A DNA stretch of 9,634 nucleotides from Bacteroidales bacterium (GTDB lineage: Bacteria; Bacteroidota; Bacteroidia; Bacteroidales; ML635J-15). The notes below the pieces were generated by a model. The model saw only the letters and a list, made by a program, of their open reading frames with translations. It searched no databases and was not told the origin of the DNA. Position numbers and translations under genes: made by a program. Below are positions 5,847 through 9,634 of the stretch, piece by piece. The stretch covers positions 1 to 9,634 of the forward strand of contig JAGOEF010000045.1 in NCBI GenBank assembly GCA_017997855.1. Direction: 5' to 3'. Within the stretch, counting starts at the first letter, position 1, and each line of letters opens with the position of its first letter.

Positions 5847-8800
5847 TTATTCCACGATCAGTTTTTTAATACCGAATCCGTTTTCACCTTCGATTCTGAT
5901 GAAATACAAACCCGAAGCCAGCGAACTGATGTCGATACTTCCATTGAAACTGTTGATTTCACTTGAATAAACAGTTTTTCCTTCAGGAGTAACGATACTC
6001 AGCGATTTTAGGGGTAATTCCGAAACAACCTGAATTACGTCAGTGGCCGGATTGGGATAAATGGTAGTACTTCTGCTCAATTCGGTTTCGATGGCTGTCG
6101 ATTCCACAACATCCGAAGGAATACGGTAGTTAAGTGTGAATGTTTCAAACGTGTAAAGTATTACACCGATAATGTCGTAATGTGTTCCGACAACTTCTTG
6201 AAATGCAAAAACACCGTTTTCTTTACAAGTGGCAACACCCGAACCGTCATTTACTGTCCATTCTCCATGACTATCTTGAAGAGTTAAACATTCGGCATTC
6301 TGAACTTTAACCAGAACGCTTTCGTACATTTCGGAGTTGGTAGCTTCGGTCGAAATAATTACGGGCGGTGGAACAACCTCACCAATTGAAGTAACCTGAT
6401 AATACGAAATGGTGGTTAACTCTGTCATTTCGAAATATTCCGAAACTTTACCGGTAACCATAACCTTATCGCCAATGGCAGGCGTATTGTTCAGATCGAA
6501 AATATACAAACCATTCCATGCACCATTGTCATCCTGTACAAAATAACCTTCACCATAGGGTGTACCGTTAAATGAAGCAGTAACAACACCTTCGATAGTA
6601 ACAGTCTGATTTACAAGGGGAGAAGCATAGGGTGAGGTTTCGCTGAACTGAATGTCATAAATCGGAGTGATATCCGGGCCGCTGAGGTCAACAGTAAAGG
6701 TTGAAGTTGCTGTAACAGCAGGACTCAGTGGTGCATTCGACATATTCACCAGTTGTGCGTTCAAAGTATGCGATCCATCAGTCATGCCGGTTATGGCAGC
6801 GGTTGTTGTTGTAATATAAGTTACACTGCCACCATCAAGCTGGTATGCAATTTTTCCCTCAGTACCCAGTGTGAAATTCGAAACTGTAAATACAGCTGTT
6901 GTTCCAGCACTGTACACGGTGGATGCATTGGCAGGGCTGGTAATCGAAAGCATTGGAGTGCTACTTACTCCAAGATCAATTACATCCGCTGCGTCCCGGG
7001 GTAATAATTTACGTTCACTAAACGCAAAATCAGCCACACCGGTTACATTGTAGGTGTTGCCCAATACAGGGGTGTAATCATACAGTAAGTCATCAACCAA
7101 TATAGCTCCAGAACCATCATTAACGGCCCATTGTCCGTAACTGTCGGGAGCTGCTGAATTAACGCCCTCAATCTGAACCAGTACTCCTTCGTACATTTCG
7201 GCACTGGCATCAGCAGTGGTTATTTCAGCTGGAGCACCAATGGTATTTCCCGAGTTAATCAATGTAAATGTGGCAAACGAAATTTCGGTCAGGTTATTAT
7301 ATTCGGCAACGGTACCGTTAACCCAAACAGAGTCGCCCACAGCGGGACTCGGGGTGGTGTTGAAATAAACATATACACCATTCCATGCTCCAACACCGTC
7401 CTGTATCCAGAATTTATCTCCGTTTTTAGCAACTACAACGCCCCTGGTGGTAACTTCCTGACCAACCAGTGGAGAATCTCCCGAAGCTTCAGTCGTATAT
7501 TGTATACTATAAATTGTGTTGTATTCGGGAACGCTGGTGTTTACTGTGAAGCTCACCTGAGCAGTTACTGCCGGGCTTAATGGATTGTTGCTCATGTCAA
7601 CCAGTTCGAGTGCAACCGTGTGTAATGCTTCCGAAAGACCGGTGAGTGCAATCGGGCTTGCAGTTGTGTATTGAGCACTTCCTCCGTCAACAACATATTT
7701 TACTCGTCCTTCGGTTCCTAAATCAAAATTAGTTACATTGAATGCCACATTAACGTCGGTTGTATTTATAGTGGCATTGTTGGCAGGTGATGAGATATAC
7801 AAATAAGGTTCTGTTGATGAAAACTGTGTCCACGATATATCGTCGATGGTAATCTGACTGTTAAAATCGCTTTCGCCAACGCATTTTATCATCATGGTAA
7901 AACTTCCGGCTACATTGATGTTTTCAACGGCAAAAGTATAGATGGTTTCGTCGGCACCGGTAAAAGCACCAAAACTTTCGGAAGTACCGGCAAGTTGTCC
8001 GTTGATGTAAAGTTCCAGCTGACGGGCTGTAGAACCGGTAAAGGCTTTACGCATTTTTACCTCGAAACTGGCAATACCACCAGGGATTTGGCCTGATTCG
8101 AGCTTGCTGTCGGAGGCACGACGGAGCATCAACCCGGTTCCGTTAATCGGATAATCACCTTCGTTGCGTGAATGATAGTAATTCCAGGTTATATCGTTAT
8201 TGCCTACGAAAGAACCATCTCCATAAGTTGCTGTAGCAGTGCTGTTGTCGAAAGGTTCCATGCCACCGGGTGTAGTTTCCACACAAGTGAATGTAACTAC
8301 GTCTGTAACTGCCGGGTCAAGAGCGTTATTACTCATGTCAACCAGTTCGAGTTCCACGGTATGTTCAGCATAGCTTAATCCTGTCAGTGCTATGGCGTTT
8401 GTGTTGGTTTGGTACGTGGTAGCACCACCGTCAACGCTTATAGCTACTTTCCCTTCAGTACCTAAATCGAAATTAGCTACTGTAAATGTAATGTTGACAG
8501 CATCGCTATTAATATTCTGACCTTCAGTAGGACTGGTTATTGTAATTGTTGGGTCGGTCGAAGGTATTTCGTAAATTACGTTCAGCGTAACTAAAACAGC
8601 CGGGTCTAAGGCTGTGCCTTCCATGTCAACCAATTGCAGTTGAATGGTGTTGTTGCCTTCGGTAAGACCAGAGATATTGATGGGGCTGGTGGTGGTATAT
8701 GACGGAGCACCGGAATTGAGAATGTATTCAACCTCACCATCAGTACCCAGCTCAAAATTTGCCACTTCGAAAACAACACTTACATTGTCGGCATTCACAA

Positions 8801-9380
8801 TTGCATTATTTGCAGGTGAAGTAACATTAAGTTCGGGGTTAAGCTGAACTGTTCCCCAAAGCTCAAGACTGGCATTTGCCAACAGGTTGGCGCCACCGTT
8901 TTCTGTATACACAATGTTGTCGATAATAACGCTGGCAGTACCTGCCCAACCTGCTGTAACATCGTAGAAACGAATTCTGATTACAGCGGTGGTTGCTCCT
9001 GCAGGAACAGTTCCTGTCAGGGTGTTGGTTTGCCAGTCAACTCCATCGGCTGAGTACCCCGTTGCATAATTCGAGGGAGGGGTGATGTCGGTTCCCCAGA
9101 AAATGCCAATACGGCATCTGCCGGCAGGATCGTTGTCGAGAACATCGACCGAAGCCGAAAATGAAGCACCTGCAGTTACAGCAATCGGATCAGAATCAAT
9201 GTCCTGATTGTCAACACTTGTCCAGGTCATCAATGCAGCTTTCGACCCATCACTGACGTCACCGGTTTCCTCAACGGCAGTAAGCGCCGATGTGGTAATG
9301 GTCCAGTTCGTGGGAACGGTCTGTGCCATAACAAAGCCGAAGGCAACCATTCCCAGAATTAAAAAGATAGCTTTTTTCAT
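5847..9380 (-). CDS. Type IX-secreted multidomain protein with Ig-like and OB-fold-like repeats
   Basis: A 1177-aa extracellular or cell-surface protein of unknown function. Residues 1-19 are a signal peptide (MKKAIFLILGMVAFGFVMA, then Gln20). Residues about 21-178 look like a jelly-roll carbohydrate-binding-type domain. Ig-like repeats occupy about 183-270, 278-367, 526-613 and 810-897, each opening with I/VTSPxN/E and carrying NFxLGTxGxV and LVxMxxxxLxPAV. Residues 373-519 form a second jelly-roll-like region (YGDGSFVGNNDITWNYY to TIDDISW). OB-fold-like (DUF5689-like) domains at 620-803 and 905-1092 share SPLVxQxVTxxGVV, GAWNGxY, GDxVxVxGxVxEY and WxVNDGSG. The T9SS sorting domain is about 1100-1177 (TIYPNPATD, then SGLYFIRIEGENGFGIKKLIVE). 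The two last domain types commonly accompany secreted nucleases in Bacteroidota, yet no nuclease or other catalytic domain is present, so binding, adhesion or surface structure is the inferred role. It has its own -7 box and terminator and is probably monocistronic. Confidence 0.9.
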   Translation of the reverse strand: MKKAIFLILGMVAFGFVMAQTVPTNWTITTSALTAVEETGDVSDGSKAALMTWTSVDNQDIDSDPIAVTAGASFSASVDVLDNDPAGRCRIGIFWGTDITPPSNYATGYSADGVDWQTNTLTGTVPAGATTAVIRIRFYDVTAGWAGTASVIIDNIVYTENGGANLLANASLELWGTVQLNPELNVTSPANNAIVNADNVSVVFEVANFELGTDGEVEYILNSGAPSYTTTSPINISGLTEGNNTIQLQLVDMEGTALDPAVLVTLNVIYEIPSTDPTITITSPTEGQNINSDAVNITFTVANFDLGTEGKVAISVDGGATTYQTNTNAIALTGLSYAEHTVELELVDMSNNALDPAVTDVVTFTCVETTPGGMEPFDNSTATATYGDGSFVGNNDITWNYYHSRNEGDYPINGTGLMLRRASDSKLESGQIPGGIASFEVKMRKAFTGSTARQLELYINGQLAGTSESFGAFTGADETIYTFAVENINVAGSFTMMIKCVGESDFNSQITIDDISWTQFSSTEPYLYISSPANNATINTTDVNVAFNVTNFDLGTEGRVKYVVDGGSAQYTTASPIALTGLSEALHTVALELVDMSNNPLSPAVTAQVSFTVNTSVPEYNTIYSIQYTTEASGDSPLVGQEVTTRGVVVAKNGDKFWIQDGVGAWNGVYVYFNTTPSPAVGDSVWVNGTVAEYNNLTEISFATFTLINSGNTIGAPAEITTADASAEMYEGVLVQIEGVNSAAPDSYGQWAVNDGSGAILVDDLLYDYTPVLGNTYNVTGVADFAFSERKLLPRDAADVIDLGVSSTPMLSITSPANASTVYSAGTTAVFTVSNFTLGTEGKIAYQLDGGSVTYITTTTAAITGMTDGSHTLNAQLVNMSNAPLSPAVTATSTFTVDLSGPDITPIYDIQFSETSPYASPLVNQTVTIEGVVTASFNGTPYGEGYFVQDDNGAWNGLYIFDLNNTPAIGDKVMVTGKVSEYFEMTELTTISYYQVTSIGEVVPPPVIISTEATNSEMYESVLVKVQNAECLTLQDSHGEWTVNDGSGVATCKENGVFAFQEVVGTHYDIIGVILYTFETFTLNYRIPSDVVESTAIETELSRSTTIYPNPATDVIQVVSELPLKSLSIVTPEGKTVYSSEINSFNGSIDISSLASGLYFIRIEGENGFGIKKLIVE
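5850..6083 (-). other. T9SS C-terminal sorting domain (Por_Secre_tail type)
   Basis: Residues about 1100-1177 of the large secreted protein. The order TIYPNPATD, PEGKTVYSS, GSIDISSLASGLYFIRIE and terminal KKLIVE matches the type A sorting domain, which directs export through the type IX system and is normally cleaved on anchoring to the cell surface. This is the clearest lineage marker in the window. Confidence 0.95.
6105..6953 (-). repeat. Second copy of an internal Ig-like + OB-like two-domain unit
   Basis: Residues 810-1092 of the secreted protein repeat the arrangement of residues 526-803: one Ig-like repeat followed by one OB-like domain. The OB parts align along their whole length (IYDIQF/IYSIQY, SPLVNQTVTIEGVV/SPLVGQEVTTRGVV, GAWNGLYIF/GAWNGVYVY, WTVNDGSG/WAVNDGSG). 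This copy has Cys1031 and Cys1052 flanking the WTVNDGSG strand, which the other copy lacks. Confidence 0.85.
6972..7805 (-). repeat. First copy of an internal Ig-like + OB-like two-domain unit
   Basis: Residues 526-803 of the secreted protein, paralogous to residues 810-1092 with about the same length (278 against 283 residues). The join between copies is only about six residues (STPM region), consistent with an in-gene tandem duplication. Protein similarity is clear, but the DNA has diverged enough that no long exact repeat remains between the copies. Confidence 0.85.
8280..8834 (-). repeat. Two N-terminal Ig-like repeats
   Basis: Residues 183-270 and 278-367 of the secreted protein are tandem Ig-like domains of about 88 residues of the same family as the two within the duplicated units. 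Ig repeats 2 and 3 share LELVDMSNN and a 21-base exact DNA match (8332-8352 and 7591-7611), suggesting that repeat 3 is closer to repeat 2 than to repeat 1 or that gene conversion occurred. Confidence 0.8.
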
Positions 9381-9407
9381 AAGAGATTAATTTGATTATT
9401 TTCGATA

Positions 9408-9415
9408 CAAAATTA
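9408..9415 (-). promoter_or_regulatory. -7 promoter box of the T9SS protein gene
   Basis: TAATTTTG on the minus strand is a perfect TAnnTTTG box, ending 27 bases before the start codon. No good TTTG lies at the usual 19-base spacing. The nearest TTTG is 25 bases upstream, inside an inverted repeat. The promoter may be weak or activator-dependent. Confidence 0.55.
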
Positions 9416-9417
9416 TT

Positions 9418-9447
9418 CCTTTTAATAACAGGAATCTGTTCAAAAGG
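9418..9447. promoter_or_regulatory. Interrupted inverted repeat overlapping the -33 region
   Basis: CCTTTT (9418-9423) pairs with AAAAGG (9442-9447), and AACAG (9427-9431) with CTGTT (9436-9440). The arms are separated by 3 bases on one side and 1 on the other, with a 4-base loop. It sits directly upstream of the -7 box of the T9SS protein gene and 35 bases past the zinc-ribbon gene stop. It could be an operator or a weak terminator for the zinc-ribbon gene. The T-tract after it is poor. Confidence 0.4.
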
Positions 9448-9481
9448 TTAAATATTATTAGAATTTATTAACGGTTTTTAA

Positions 9482-9634
9482 CTATTCCGTAATACCCAAA
9501 ATGCTTTTATCAACGAGAATCCTCCCACAAAATTCACAGGGAATGATTTTCTTTCTTGAATTGATATCTAACTGGCGCTGGGGCGGAATCTTTGCAAAGC
9601 AACCACCGCAGGCATCACGTTCAACGGTTACAAC
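9482..9634 (-). CDS. C4 zinc-ribbon protein (COG1579-like), C-terminal end
   Basis: The minus-strand frame is open from the window edge to a TAG stop and encodes the last 50 residues of a protein whose start lies outside. The segment reads VERDACGGCFAKIPPQRQ, then KKIIPCEFCGRILVD. Two C-x-x-C pairs (CGGC and CEFC) about 20 residues apart form the C4 zinc ribbon of the zf-RING_7 type. In full-length members this ribbon follows a long N-terminal coiled coil, and a nucleic-acid-binding role has been suggested but not settled. The PPQRQLDI and CGRIL wording fits the Bacteroidota form, which often sits beside a Nif3-like gene. No strong terminator follows. Confidence 0.85.
   Translation of the reverse strand, partial: VVTVERDACGGCFAKIPPQRQLDINSRKKIIPCEFCGRILVDKSILGITE

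Noticed and set aside
6105..8834. Repeated sequence in the large gene as a CRISPR or mobile repeat array
   Set aside because: The repeats are diverged protein-domain repeats in one intact reading frame, with long units and no short direct repeats separated by spacers.

Overview
The window looks like a chromosomal segment of a free-living Bacteroidota bacterium, most likely from a Marinilabiliales/Bacteroidales-like lineage. The evidence is a large secreted protein with a type IX secretion (T9SS) C-terminal sorting domain, lipoproteins with acidic residues just after the lipidated cysteine, perfect TAnnTTTG -7 promoter boxes in place of E. coli-type -10 boxes, and start codons without clear Shine-Dalgarno sequences. 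It carries no insertion sequence, phage gene, CRISPR array, tRNA or rRNA that I can see. Everything except the first gene is on the minus strand.

Layout from left to right. (1) The 3' part of odhB/sucB, the E2 subunit of the 2-oxoglutarate dehydrogenase complex, runs rightward and ends in a hairpin that also appears to terminate the converging operon. (2) A leftward two-gene unit holds hutU (urocanate hydratase, 670 aa) followed 17 bp later by a 684-aa HEXXH zinc metallopeptidase lipoprotein. (3) After a strong bidirectional hairpin terminator comes a leftward pair of small paralogous lipocalin-like lipoproteins 16 bp apart, driven by a well-formed Bacteroidota promoter whose -33 element lies in the terminator of the preceding gene. 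(4) A leftward 1177-aa T9SS-secreted multidomain protein contains two jelly-roll-like regions, four Ig-like repeats, two OB-fold-like (DUF5689-like) repeats and the sorting domain. (5) At the right edge, on the minus strand, is the C-terminal end of a C4 zinc-ribbon protein of the COG1579 type.

How they may work together. HutU does step two of histidine degradation, whose final product glutamate enters the TCA cycle at 2-oxoglutarate, the substrate of the complex containing OdhB. That link is metabolic and does not imply shared regulation. The co-directional metallopeptidase is the more suggestive partner, because a cell-envelope peptidase could supply amino acids, including histidine, for catabolism. 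The lipoprotein pair and the T9SS protein are envelope or extracellular components of unknown role. No complete novel system is evident. The points most worth following are the hutU-peptidase pairing away from other hut genes, the nuclease-like accessory architecture without a nuclease domain, and the duplicated lipoprotein pair.
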